NCBI RefSeq assembly: GCF_014636475.1
Contig: NZ_BMEL01000002.1
Span: 682,001-746,000 of the forward strand
DNA length: 64,000 nucleotides
Reading direction: 5' to 3'
DNA from: Halobacillus andaensis
GTDB lineage: Bacteria; Bacillota; Bacilli; Bacillales; Halobacillaceae
A program made the position numbers and the translations under genes. Of this stretch, positions 16,446 to 24,447 are shown in pieces (position 1 is the stretch's first letter; each line of letters starts with the position of its first letter). The notes beneath the pieces were generated by a model, which had not been told where the DNA came from, did no database searches, and was given only the letters and a program-made list of their open reading frames with translations.

Positions 16446-17643
16446 AAGATTGTTGGTTGTTTTTCTTATGTTAGCTGTAGTTTGTGCATTATTGACAGGA
16501 TGCTGGGATAGGAAAGAAATGGATGACTTCTCTATTGTGGCAGCCTTAGGTATCGATAAGGTTGAAGATGAAGGAAGATATGAAGTGACCATTGAACTTA
16601 TTAATCCGCCAGAGGTCGTTGGAGGAAAGGAGGCTGCATCTGGACGTTCCTCTACAACAACGATTTATTCAGCCAAAGGGGATACGCTTGTATCAGCTAT
16701 TAGGAGAATATCTCAGCAAACTCCGCGGGAAACATTTTTCCCTTATACTCAAGTGATCATCATCGGTGAAGAATTAGCGAGAAGTGGAATAGAAGACATC
16801 TTTGATTTATTAGAAAGGAATCAGGAGTTTCGGTCCACCCCCAGGGTACTCATTGCTAAAGACAATACGGCCAAAAATACATTAAGCATTCTTTCTCCAT
16901 TAGAAAAGATCCCTGCTGAAAAGCTTTTAAAAACAAGTAAAGTATCTGGAGAGTCATTAGGAGAAACGATTTCAGTAAAAGTGTTAGAGTTTGGCCGGAA
17001 ATTCACTAGCGAGGGAATTGAACCTCTTGCCAGTGGGGTTAGTATTATAGGGCAATCAGAAGACGGACAAAGTCAGTCAAATATAGAACAAACTACACCC
17101 AATTCCCTTATTAAATCTGAGGGGGTGGCGCTTTTTAAAAAAGGTAAGCTTGTTCGTTGGGTAGATAGGGAGGAGGCCCGTGGCATTCTATATGTAATTA
17201 ATAAAATTGACAGGGCAATTGTTACTCTAGATTGTAATCAAAAAACAAAGGCGCTTTCCATTAGTGTGACAGATACACGAACTACTTTCCGAGCTTTTAA
17301 AACAGAAAGGACCCCTGCCATTGATATTCATGTAAAGCAGGAAGCGGAAGTGGAGGAAGTGCTTTGCGAAATGGACGTAGCGGACCGCCATTCGATTTTG
17401 GACATTGAAAAACAATTAGAAGAAAAAACGAAACAGGAAATCGAAAAAGCAATCGAGATAGCTAAAGAGGAAAATAGTGATGTTTTTGGCTTTGGGGAAG
17501 CTATCAATCGTGAACGTCCAAAAGCCTGGAGAGATATTAAAAAAAATTATGAGGAGATTTTTCCTGAATTAGAAGTCAATATCCAAGTAGACGCTTATGT
17601 AATAAAGACGGGAATGAGGAAAGAAACCTACCGTAGGGAGTAG
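16438..17643 (+). CDS. gerC: GerC family spore germination lipoprotein
   Basis: 401 residues, overlapping the end of gerA by 8 nt (translational coupling). Lipobox LLTGC with the family motif CWDRKEMDDFSIVAALGIDK directly after it. RGPKD-type features belong to the A subunit, while here ETFFPYTQVIIIGEELARSG and RSTPRVLIAKD match Ger(x)C. Lipid-anchored at the outer face of the spore inner membrane and needed for receptor function. Confidence 0.95.
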   Translation: MAKRLLVVFLMLAVVCALLTGCWDRKEMDDFSIVAALGIDKVEDEGRYEVTIELINPPEVVGGKEAASGRSSTTTIYSAKGDTLVSAIRRISQQTPRETFFPYTQVIIIGEELARSGIEDIFDLLERNQEFRSTPRVLIAKDNTAKNTLSILSPLEKIPAEKLLKTSKVSGESLGETISVKVLEFGRKFTSEGIEPLASGVSIIGQSEDGQSQSNIEQTTPNSLIKSEGVALFKKGKLVRWVDREEARGILYVINKIDRAIVTLDCNQKTKALSISVTDTRTTFRAFKTERTPAIDIHVKQEAEVEEVLCEMDVADRHSILDIEKQLEEKTKQEIEKAIEIAKEENSDVFGFGEAINRERPKAWRDIKKNYEEIFPELEVNIQVDAYVIKTGMRKETYRRE

Positions 17644-17683
17644 AAAGTGGGGCGATAGGGACTAAACATTGGGAGGTGAGACC

Positions 17684-18811
17684 GTGGTAAAGGAGAAAAT
17701 AAGTTCGGGGCAATTCTTTGCCTTGCTTAATTTATTTGTATTTGGAACAATTTTGGTTGTGGGAAGCGGCTTAGATGCAAAAAAAGATGCCTGGATCGCC
17801 ATTTTTATCGGTATATTTGGGGGGATCCTGTTATTTATGATTTACTATTATCTCTACAAGCTTTATCCCGATCTATCTTTAATTGGTTACTCTCAAAAGC
17901 TGCTGGGAAAGTATATCGGCGGGTTTATTGGTTTACTCTATATTCCTTTTTTGATTTATGCTGCAGCCAGGGATTTGCGTGATGTAGGAGGACTTATTGG
18001 CGCTACTGTTTTAAGTCAAACCCCCAGCTTGTTTGTTAGCGGGCTAATGATTTTTTCTATCGCTTACGTTCTTTATAAGGGGATGGAGGTGCTTGCCAGG
18101 ACAGCCGAGATTTTTTGGGGTCTCGTGATCATTTTGAGTATGCTTGGGAGCTTATTTTTTTTCTTATCTGGACTGATAAATATAAAACAAGTGTTACCTG
18201 TGTTGGAGTTTGGATGGGAGCCTGTTATCCAAGCGGTCTACACCCAAACCATTATGTTTCCCTTTGGTGAGATGGTCGCCTTTGCTTTTTTGCTTCCTTA
18301 TATCAATAATAGAAAAAAAGTTTTAAAGACAGGGATATCCGGCATTTTGGTAAGCGGAATTCTAATTACTTATTCTACTTTTATCAATTTAACTGTCCTT
18401 GGAGTAGATGTAGTGACTCGGTCGCAATTTCCTTTGTTGAGTGCCATTCAAGGAATAGAGATCATGGAACTTATTGAACATCTTGATGTAATAGCTGTTC
18501 TTACCTTGGTTATAGGGGTTTTTTTTAAAACCGCTGTTTTTTATTACGCTGCGATTGTCGCAATGGCGGATCTATTTAAAGTTGAAAAGAAAGAAAAGCT
18601 GATTTTCCCAACAGCTATTGTCATTCTTTATACATCCATTATCATCGCAGATAATTTCCCTGCTCATTTAGACGAAGGGAAATTTGCGCTGATCACTATT
18701 TTTCCACTCTTCGCTGTTGGGTTCCCAATGCTTTACTGTCTTATTGCTTTTATTAAAGAAAAAGCGAGTAAGCACAAACATGGAAGAACTAATAAAAACA
18801 CAAGTGTATAA
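17684..18811 (+). CDS. gerB: GerB family spore germinant receptor permease subunit
   Basis: 375 residues from GTG 17684, preferred over TTG 17669 because GGAGG (17672-17676) is spaced 7 nt from it. About ten membrane helices of the APC-like spore permease family; typical KEKISSGQFFALLNLFVFGT start. GerB subunits bind the small-molecule germinant. Order here is A-C-B rather than the A-B-C order of B. subtilis gerA. Confidence 0.93.
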   Translation: MVKEKISSGQFFALLNLFVFGTILVVGSGLDAKKDAWIAIFIGIFGGILLFMIYYYLYKLYPDLSLIGYSQKLLGKYIGGFIGLLYIPFLIYAAARDLRDVGGLIGATVLSQTPSLFVSGLMIFSIAYVLYKGMEVLARTAEIFWGLVIILSMLGSLFFFLSGLINIKQVLPVLEFGWEPVIQAVYTQTIMFPFGEMVAFAFLLPYINNRKKVLKTGISGILVSGILITYSTFINLTVLGVDVVTRSQFPLLSAIQGIEIMELIEHLDVIAVLTLVIGVFFKTAVFYYAAIVAMADLFKVEKKEKLIFPTAIVILYTSIIIADNFPAHLDEGKFALITIFPLFAVGFPMLYCLIAFIKEKASKHKHGRTNKNTSV

Positions 18812-19170
18812 ATGGAGGTATATGTTTGGGGAATCCAGTTCCTGATCGGTATGCCTTGTAAATAATCTATGATATAGGCAGTAACTGTAGCTAAGAGGAT
18901 GTTTAACAAGAAGATGAGCCATGTTTTAATTTAAATTACCTCCTATTTAAATGAGATCATTCCTATTTATAATCCCTGTAAATATAAAATTTTATACAAT
19001 TAGGTGTGGAAAATCCACCACTTTAATAATAGGTTAACAGCGAGCTTAATCGCTTCTATTATGCAATCCCCTCAGGGCTATAATGAAAAATGTTAAAGAT
19101 TATTCCTTAATAATTCCATTATAGGGGGAGCGATTAGTTACTTAAGGAGCTCCTGTCGAGTATTTTAAAA
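18812..19170. other. Intergenic stretch without a supported gene
   Basis: A/T-rich. On the minus strand AGGAGGT (18938-18944) precedes a hydrophobic frame (KTWLIFLLNILLATVTAYII) that lacks a canonical start and runs antisense into gerB; it may be a decayed membrane protein. A GGGGGAGCGATT patch near 19122 resembles one at 21751. Confidence 0.3.
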
Positions 19171-19171
19171 G

Positions 19172-19201
19172 AAACCACAGACAAAAAATGGTCTGTGGTT
19201 T
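19172..19201 (-). terminator. Intrinsic terminator of the LOG-family gene
   Basis: Stem AAACCACAGAC (19172-19182) / GTCTGTGGTTT (19191-19201), just past the stop of the minus-strand gene at 19206. Confidence 0.75.
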
Positions 19202-19205
19202 CGCG

Positions 19206-19790
19206 TTAAGTCTCATCTTTGGAAGTGATATAAGTCTTTACTTTTGGTGGCTCATAGGAATTAAATTGGTCTAACAAACGAGATGGGTTCGGGTCTGATA
19301 AAGCTATAGACAGATATTTTTCATTTAGAAATTGCTCTTTTGTCATGTGTTTAAATAAAGCTAAAAGTGGATCAAAATAACGATTAACATTCAAAAGGCC
19401 GCATGGCTTTTGGTGAAGTCCTAATTGCGCCCAAGTAAAAATTTCAAAGTACTCCTCCATCGTTCCTGGACCACCTGGTAAAGCAATAAATCCATCAGCT
19501 AGTTCTGACATTTTGGTTTTTCTTTCATGCATAGATTCAACAACGATTAGTTCAGTTAGGCGCTTATGTGCGATTTCCCTCTTTTCCAGAAAGTCGGGCA
19601 TAACACCAATCACTTGTCCGCCTTCCTCTAAGATCGTATCTGCAAGAGCTCCCATCATTCCTACACTTGCCCCGCCATAGACGAGAGTGATATTTCTTTG
19701 AACCATTTCTTTCCCGAGTTTTTTCGCCCCCTCTATGTAAGCTTCAGATGCTCCAGAGCTTGAACCGCAAAATACAGCTATTCTTTTCAT
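19206..19790 (-). CDS. LOG family protein (cytokinin riboside 5'-monophosphate phosphoribohydrolase-like)
   Basis: 194 residues from ATG 19790, chosen because AGGAGGGATAGG directly precedes it. Rossmann-like start RIAVFCGSSSGA, YGGASVGMMG and the diagnostic PGGPGTMEEYFE motif. Family members release the base from nucleoside monophosphates (B. subtilis YvdD type). Divergent from the MazG-like gene, with a good promoter at 19818-19846. Confidence 0.9.
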   Translation of the reverse strand: MKRIAVFCGSSSGASEAYIEGAKKLGKEMVQRNITLVYGGASVGMMGALADTILEEGGQVIGVMPDFLEKREIAHKRLTELIVVESMHERKTKMSELADGFIALPGGPGTMEEYFEIFTWAQLGLHQKPCGLLNVNRYFDPLLALFKHMTKEQFLNEKYLSIALSDPNPSRLLDQFNSYEPPKVKTYITSKDET

Positions 19791-19817
19791 CCTATCCCTC
19801 CTAAATTCACCATGAGT

Positions 19818-19846
19818 ATTATACAAAACTTAGAATCCTTTGTTAA
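19818..19846 (-). promoter_or_regulatory. Sigma-A-like promoter for the LOG-family gene
   Basis: On the minus strand TTAACA (19841-19846), 17-nt spacer, TATAAT (19818-19823), about 28 nt before the ATG. Confidence 0.65.
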
Positions 19847-19874
19847 ACTATGGCTAATGTAAGGAGGAGTAAAA

Positions 19875-20192
19875 ATGGATGTTACTGAGTTTCAACAATG
19901 GATCAAAGAATATTATGAAACTAGAGGGTGGTCTGAGCTAGATATCTTTATAAGAATTGGCTTTTTAGCTGAGGAAACGGGAGAGGTAGCCCGGGCTATC
20001 AGATCTCTTGAGATAGGCAGAGATCGTCCAGACGAAAAGGATGAATCTTATTCAAGAAATAAACAAGAGTTAACGGAAGAATTAGGGGATGTATTAGGAA
20101 ATCTCATCATTATTGCGAATAAATATGATATCTCCTTAGAAGAAGTGTTCCATGCACATAAAGAAAAACTTTCAAAACGATATGATGTTTAA
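19875..20192 (+). CDS. MazG-like nucleotide pyrophosphohydrolase
   Basis: 105 residues, a single MazG domain. The metal-binding pattern is visible as LAEETGEVARAI and, about 35 residues later, ELTEELGDVLGNL. Such short MazG proteins hydrolyse NTPs or dNTPs to monophosphates and pyrophosphate (house-cleaning). Strong SD GTAAGGAGGAG. Confidence 0.88.
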   Translation: MDVTEFQQWIKEYYETRGWSELDIFIRIGFLAEETGEVARAIRSLEIGRDRPDEKDESYSRNKQELTEELGDVLGNLIIIANKYDISLEEVFHAHKEKLSKRYDV

Positions 20193-20196
20193 TATA

Positions 20197-20235
20197 TCTT
20201 GAATTCAAGTCTTCCAAAAACGAGGGCGATAGCTG
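20197..20235 (+). repeat. Dispersed intergenic repeat, copy b
   Basis: ATCTTGAATTCAAGTCTTCC then AAAAACGAGGGCGAT. Starts directly after the MazG-like stop. Confidence 0.55.
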
Positions 20236-20378
20236 CATAGTGACTATCACTTATTGTGCTAACAGAGTAGGTTAAGTTAATGATTACGGTCTGATTACCT
20301 TTCAACAAACAATGGATTGGAGTTTATATTAAGGTGTAGAAGGCTATCGGGGCGTTAGTTTAAGTTCTGCTCCAAGTT

Positions 20379-20420
20379 ATCTCGAAATCAAGTCTTCAGC
20401 AAACGGGGCGAATCTCTAAC
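20379..20420 (+). repeat. Dispersed intergenic repeat, copy c
   Basis: ATCTCGAAATCAAGTCTTCA then GCAAACGGGGCGAATC. The rest of the 20193-20548 gap shows no gene. Confidence 0.55.
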
Positions 20421-20548
20421 CATCGTTTGTTCCATTCTAATTATAGATGAGAGTATTGAACTACCTAGCAGATAATAAATAAAAGCTTCTTTCTATTTCA
20501 TCCTAGGTACTTTCGTAGAATAAGAATATTCAAAGAGGGTTGAGAGAA

Positions 20549-20833
20549 ATGAGGAGAATTTTTTCAATAGTATCAGTAATATCTACTCTATTGGGATTAA
20601 GTATGATTATTTCTATTTCAAATAGTGGAAATCTTTATGAAACCTTAACTTTCGAAACAAAAGGTACAGCGTTTATTGTATTTTTTAATCTCTACAATTT
20701 TCTAGGTTTTTTGTTTGCTTGTCTTGCTGAAAGGAACAAGTACAGAATATTATTGTTTATTTGTAGTATTGCAATGCTATTGGTTAGTCTAATCCTAACT
20801 TTTGTTGGTGTTTACGGTTTTCAAGAACCTTAA
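20549..20833 (+). CDS. Small membrane protein, unknown function
   Basis: 94 residues from ATG 20549 (weak SD GAGGGTTGAG). Three predicted helices (about 5-22, 43-62, 68-88) separated by short charged loops. Flanked on both sides by dispersed repeat copies. Confidence 0.55.
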   Translation: MRRIFSIVSVISTLLGLSMIISISNSGNLYETLTFETKGTAFIVFFNLYNFLGFLFACLAERNKYRILLFICSIAMLLVSLILTFVGVYGFQEP

Positions 20834-20898
20834 ACATATTTAAACATTAACCTCTTATTTAACGAACGGTAGTTCTAACAATAAATCATAGCAGGTTT

Positions 20899-20940
20899 AT
20901 CTTGGATTCAAGTCTTTCGTTTAATGGAACCGTTTATCCC
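20899..20940 (+). repeat. Dispersed intergenic repeat, copy d
   Basis: ATCTTGGATTCAAGTCTTTC then GTTTAATGGAACCGTTT. The 20834-21203 gap holds this copy and the hairpin at 21139, nothing else recognised. Confidence 0.45.
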
Positions 20941-21138
20941 ATAAAGAATATTTGCCCACTCACTTAATAATTACAAAAGGTTTTTGAAGGGCCGAAATAA
21001 AGATAGGAAGTGAGCTGTTCTTTAACTTTGCTATGTTACACTTAAATGTAATAAATTCACTTTTTTCCAATTTGTATTACATATACTATGCAATTGATAT
21101 AAATGAAGGGGGGATTTCTCTCCTAGTGATTGCGTGGT

Positions 21139-21170
21139 TATGGGAAACTCTTTTATCAGGGTTTCCCATA
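21139..21170 (-). terminator. Hairpin, possible terminator of the 21204-21602 gene
   Basis: Perfect 10-bp stem TATGGGAAAC / GTTTCCCATA with a 12-nt loop. No clear T run on either strand, so function is uncertain. Confidence 0.4.
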
Positions 21171-21203
21171 TATAGTTTAACTGTACCCTTATAAGCAGTT
21201 ACT

Positions 21204-21602
21204 TTAAGGTCTATAACCTAAAGTCATACTAAAGAAAAAGGCATATACGAAAATTAATACTAATACACCAATAAAAAAAAGGAGAATAAGGAGTTTTTCT
21301 ATTAATTCTTTCTCTCTTTTGAACCAAGAAAAGAATAAGATGAAAAATATAATTACTGTTGGCACTAAATATAGAAACAGTCCTGCATCACTCCAATTTG
21401 AGTTTTTCTCCCAATAAATATCAGGGATAGGAGGATGTTCATAAAGATAACTAATTCTTTCTCTCACTATAATGAAGACTAACGTCAGTCCAAGGAAGTA
21501 CCCATAACCAATATATCTAACAATCTTACGGAAAGCATTTGAACGATATAACACAGCAATAACTACAACTAATAACGGGATCAATAGGACATAATCACCC
21601 AT
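21204..21602 (-). CDS. Membrane protein, unknown function
   Basis: 132 residues, four hydrophobic segments (about 4-20, 31-48, 72-93, 103-125) and a conserved-looking extracellular loop with YEHPPIPDIYWEKNSNWSD. Minus-strand SD AAAGAGGTGAC precedes the ATG at 21602. No family recognised. Confidence 0.65.
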   Translation of the reverse strand: MGDYVLLIPLLVVVIAVLYRSNAFRKIVRYIGYGYFLGLTLVFIIVRERISYLYEHPPIPDIYWEKNSNWSDAGLFLYLVPTVIIFFILFFSWFKREKELIEKLLILLFFIGVLVLIFVYAFFFSMTLGYRP

Positions 21603-21865
21603 TACGTGTCACCTCTTTTTATTTGAAACTTAACCAAAACATCTCCGTGTCAACTTTACCATATAATTACACTTGAGACGTTCTGTAAGGAAAGTATTAA
21701 AAAGAACTCTAACGCAGTTTAGGATATCTCTATATGAGTCTTTAACACTAGGGAGCGATTGTTAAATATGGAGGATCGCTTTTTCACTAACAAAGCAGTT
21801 TAGTGAAATGTTTAAACGCCATTTAACTGTTTTACAATTGAATAAAAAGGGGGGGTGACTTTGAG

Positions 21866-22021
21866 TTGCAATTTATTATAAATACTATAAAAAATATGTT
21901 TCTAGATTTACTCTCGATGGTTAGAGGTTTTACATATGGATTCGTGATGATTGGATTATTTATTTTACTGGGTGGTGCTTTATTAAACGGGTTTTTATAT
22001 CTTAAGAATGTTTGGCTTTGA
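21866..22021 (+). CDS. Predicted 51-residue single-pass membrane protein
   Basis: TTG 21866 with SD GGGGGTGA 7-8 nt upstream opens a 51-residue frame: amphipathic start (MQFIINTIKNMFLDLLS), then a long hydrophobic helix GFVMIGLFILLGGALLNGFL, ending KNVWL. Supported only by the SD, hydrophobic profile and lack of alternatives. Downstream (22039-22140) a second hydrophobic frame is interrupted by TGA and is not called. Confidence 0.45.
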   Translation: MQFIINTIKNMFLDLLSMVRGFTYGFVMIGLFILLGGALLNGFLYLKNVWL

Positions 22022-22253
22022 TAACAATTAGCTTATTTATGATGAACGCTGCCACAATTGGTTGAAAAATTTTCACTATTATTTTTATGAGCAGCGGGAT
22101 CCTCTGTTTCTCTATCGTTGTATTTGCTTATGTTACTTGAGTTCATAAATTTCGGGTCGGAAATAAGTAAGTAGGAAGGTCGATTGCAAGCCTCTTTCAC
22201 TTCCAAATGTAAAATCTTTCATATGGGAAGAAGTATTAAGGAAGGAGATTGAA

Positions 22254-22796
22254 ATGATCGTAAAACCAAGAGAGTACGCTATTCATAATCTGCAATACCT
22301 CATTAGGTCCGCTGAATGCAAAGATGCTAAAGCCCTGTCGGAAGTTAGATTACAGATCGATGGTGAAACTGAATATATGGATAGAGTACAGGGAGAAGCA
22401 TACATAGACGAAGAAGGGTTTCAGAAAATAATTAAGAAGGACTCAGACAGTCTTACCAATATATTTTTAGTAGCTGAAGTTAAAGGAGCAATTGCTGGCT
22501 TTTCTAGATGCGAAGGAAATGAATTAAAGAGAAGCTCGCATAAGGTGGAATTTGGTGTAGGTGTGTTAATGGCTTATTGGGGATATGGGATAGGAAAGAA
22601 CTTATTGAAAGAATCGATTAGCTGGGCAGATTCTAATCATATAAGAAAAATGACGTTAAGTGTCCTCGAAACAAATGAGAAAGCTATCAGTATGTATAAG
22701 AGCTGTGGGTTTAAAGTAGAGGGAATTTTACAAAACGACAAATGGTTATCTGACGGGGAGTATTACAACACTTTGCTGATGGGGAGTTTACGATAG
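22254..22796 (+). CDS. GNAT family N-acetyltransferase
   Basis: 180 residues, SD AAGGAAGGAG before ATG 22254. GNAT core: FLVAEVKGAIAGFSRCEG as strands 2-4, acetyl-CoA loop YWGYGIGKNLL, then LSVLETNEKAISMYKSCGF. The C-terminal YYNTLLMG matches the RimJ/RimL-like or SpeG-like groups. Substrate unknown. Confidence 0.88.
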   Translation: MIVKPREYAIHNLQYLIRSAECKDAKALSEVRLQIDGETEYMDRVQGEAYIDEEGFQKIIKKDSDSLTNIFLVAEVKGAIAGFSRCEGNELKRSSHKVEFGVGVLMAYWGYGIGKNLLKESISWADSNHIRKMTLSVLETNEKAISMYKSCGFKVEGILQNDKWLSDGEYYNTLLMGSLR

Positions 22797-22872
22797 AAAA
22801 AGATCAGGTAAGGATCTGGTACAGAAGTGGTGAAAAAGTGACATATGGTATCAAAGAAGGGAGCAAGAAAAT

Positions 22873-23085
22873 ATGAAAGGTATATTATCTTCTGAATGGC
22901 GTCTTAGTTGGTATGCTTTAATGATGTTTATTGGGGGAACCATTGCAAGTCTCATATTTAATCTTGGTCCGTTCTCTATATTAGGGTCACTGACTGGTTC
23001 TTTATTGATCGTGATCGGCAACGTAATTTACGTGATTTATAAGAAAAAGAACGGAACAAAAAATGAGGAGCATAACACCGGCTGA
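22873..23085 (+). CDS. Small membrane protein, unknown function
   Basis: 70 residues from ATG 22873 (SD GAAGGGAG). Two helices (about 12-30 and 35-53) and a basic, polar C-terminus (KKKNGTKNEEHN). Confidence 0.6.
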   Translation: MKGILSSEWRLSWYALMMFIGGTIASLIFNLGPFSILGSLTGSLLIVIGNVIYVIYKKKNGTKNEEHNTG

Positions 23086-23173
23086 GTGCCACGCCAGCAG
23101 GTGAAACATGGCTGAAGAACCTTGATATCAAAGGGGTTTATTTTTGGAAGCAAAGGTGATTAATGGATGATTA

Positions 23174-23182
23174 TGGTATAAT
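23174..23182 (+). promoter_or_regulatory. Extended -10 promoter of the toxin mRNA
   Basis: TGGTATAAT (extended -10, hexamer 23177-23182). No good -35. Transcription from about 23189 would give a 75-nt leader that contains CCCC-TAAA-GGGG (23245-23256), a short hairpin overlapping the toxin SD. Confidence 0.5.
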
Positions 23183-23264
23183 AGGTAATAGATACTCCAT
23201 TCGATTTATCATCGTTTGGTAAAGGATAGGGTGGTTGGAGTTGTCCCCTAAAGGGGGTGATTCC

Positions 23265-23363
23265 ATGACAACCTTTGAGGCTTTAACGCTTATGATTTCT
23301 TTTTCTTCACTGATCATAACGTTAATCGCTGTCGTTGTCGCTATTTTTAGCACAAAAAAATAG
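23265..23363 (+). CDS. Type I toxin, holin-like (TxpA/BsrG-type) 32-residue peptide
   Basis: ATG 23265 with strong SD AAGGGGGTGATT. The peptide begins MTTFEALTLMISFSSL, continues as one hydrophobic helix and ends in FSTKK. The MxTxExLxxMIxF start, single helix and Lys tail are typical of the putative holin-like toxins of Bacillus (TxpA, BsrG, BsrE, YonT groups), which depolarise or disturb the membrane. The SD can be masked by a GC hairpin, and a convergent antisense RNA gene overlaps the 3' end. Both features are expected for type I systems. Confidence 0.8.
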   Translation: MTTFEALTLMISFSSLIITLIAVVVAIFSTKK

Positions 23364-23475
23364 CCCCCCTGTTCGGCAAAATGGGTAAGGGCTATTTTTT
23401 CTCTACAGAATAGATAACGCCAATCCCCTATCAGAAGAGTGGGTATCTATCTGACCACAGTTCGCGCTGTGGTCA
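23355..23475 (-). ncRNA. Predicted antisense antitoxin RNA
   Basis: On the minus strand a TATAAT (plus 23483-23488) sits just upstream of a predicted RNA with a 5' hairpin GACCACAG/CTGTGGTC (plus 23453-23473) and a 3' terminator. The terminator stem AAAAAATAGCCC (23355-23366) / GGGCTATTTTTT (23389-23400) is palindromic and can stop both this RNA and the toxin mRNA. The RNA would pair with the toxin 3' UTR, as RatA does with txpA. Boundaries are inferred. Confidence 0.6.
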
Positions 23476-23589
23476 TTTCTTTATTATATGATTTGTTACT
23501 TATATCATACCACATTTTCTCAGAAATAAACACATGGACCGGGCATGGGGCCGTCTCATACTTTCGTTATTCACGTAGTAAATTTAAAA

Positions 23590-23766
23590 TTAATCAGAGG
23601 ATTTCTTCTTCCTCCTATGCTTAAATTCGATGGACGATATCTCTAATAATAACCAGGTAACTAATGTAACAAGTAGGTAATCTGGTAATTCTGTTAAAAG
23701 GGTAACTAATAAAAAGAGAACGAAAACAATGATAAGTTCTAAATATTTCTTCTTTCTTTTACTCAA
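23590..23766 (-). CDS. Predicted 58-residue membrane protein
   Basis: TTG at 23766 (minus) with AAAGGGGG about 10 nt upstream. Basic start MSKRKKKYLE, then two closely spaced hydrophobic segments (LIIVFVLFLLVTLLTELP and YLLVTLVTWLLLEI) and a basic tail FKHRRKKKSSD. No family recognised. Confidence 0.55.
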   Translation of the reverse strand: MSKRKKKYLELIIVFVLFLLVTLLTELPDYLLVTLVTWLLLEISSIEFKHRRKKKSSD

Positions 23767-23899
23767 GTTTACTTTTCCCCCTTTAACATTCGCTCTTATG
23801 TATGAATATAGAGCTATACCCTAAAACCCCTGTTTTCAAAATAATAGAAGAAAGGGAAAATCATTCTAATGCCATGTAGCAGCTGGGGAGGTGATTAGT

Positions 23900-24184
23900 T
23901 TGGCTTTAACGAAAACCAAAATAAAGATTAATAGTTTATGCTCTCTCGTATCAGGTTTAGCAGGTATGTTTTTGATCATCACGCCTTTTACACCCTTAGG
24001 TATCTTTCAATATAGCCAGGTTCTTTTCACAGGGCTGATTCTCTACATAGCTTCTTTTACTTTTTCCATAATAGCTTTGAGCAGAAAAGAGAAGAGCTAC
24101 ATGAAGTACTCTCCTTTCATTTTACTGGTGCCGTTTCTTCTTTTGATTATCAGCCTGGGGCCGATGATTGGGGTTAGATTATGA
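23900..24184 (+). CDS. Small membrane protein (intact copy of a duplicated gene)
   Basis: 94 residues from TTG 23900, preferred over GTG 23891 because the GTG forms part of the SD GGGAGGTGA. Three hydrophobic segments; the motif SRKEKSYMKYSPFILLVPF recurs in a broken copy at about 27960. The next gene, 24 nt on, is also duplicated, so a two-gene unit was copied. Confidence 0.62.
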   Translation: MALTKTKIKINSLCSLVSGLAGMFLIITPFTPLGIFQYSQVLFTGLILYIASFTFSIIALSRKEKSYMKYSPFILLVPFLLLIISLGPMIGVRL

Positions 24185-24207
24185 GCCAAAGAGAAAGGAA
24201 GATAAAA

Positions 24208-24417
24208 TTGAGAAAGCTTCTTGAAAAAGTGATTTATTTTGCTATGACCCTCGGATTTTTTATCGTGTTAGGAACATAGTGGGGGGAACTATGGGAGATA
24301 TTTGTACCGATTAATTATAAAACGAACCTCATGGCCATCATTTTCGTCGTACCCGTAATGGCAGCCGTATCGCTCATTCTTTCTGCTTTAATCTTTAAAA
24401 TTATTAGAGAATCTTAA
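24208..24417 (+). pseudogene. Broken paralogue of the 28117 membrane protein (in-frame TAG)
   Basis: From TTG 24208 the frame reads MRKLLEKVIYFAMTLGFFIV, then TAG at 24277-24279, then WGELWEIFVPINYKTNLMAI and on to TAA 24415. The intact paralogue at 28117 has MRKLLEKVIRLALAIMFFYV and LWEMFVPINYKTNL at the same positions, so the stop is a secondary mutation. Confidence 0.8.
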
Positions 24418-24447
24418 GTCATAAACCTTCACAAGGAGCAGCCATCC

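Noticed and set aside
18668-18922. Minus-strand frame with ATG at 18922
   Set aside because: Composition is unlike protein; most of it is antisense to gerB. The more hydrophobic neighbouring frame lacks a start codon.
22039-22140. Hydrophobic frame MMNAATIG-stop-KIFTIIFMSSG
   Set aside because: Interrupted by TGA, no SD and too short to assign; could be a gene remnant but is not supportable.
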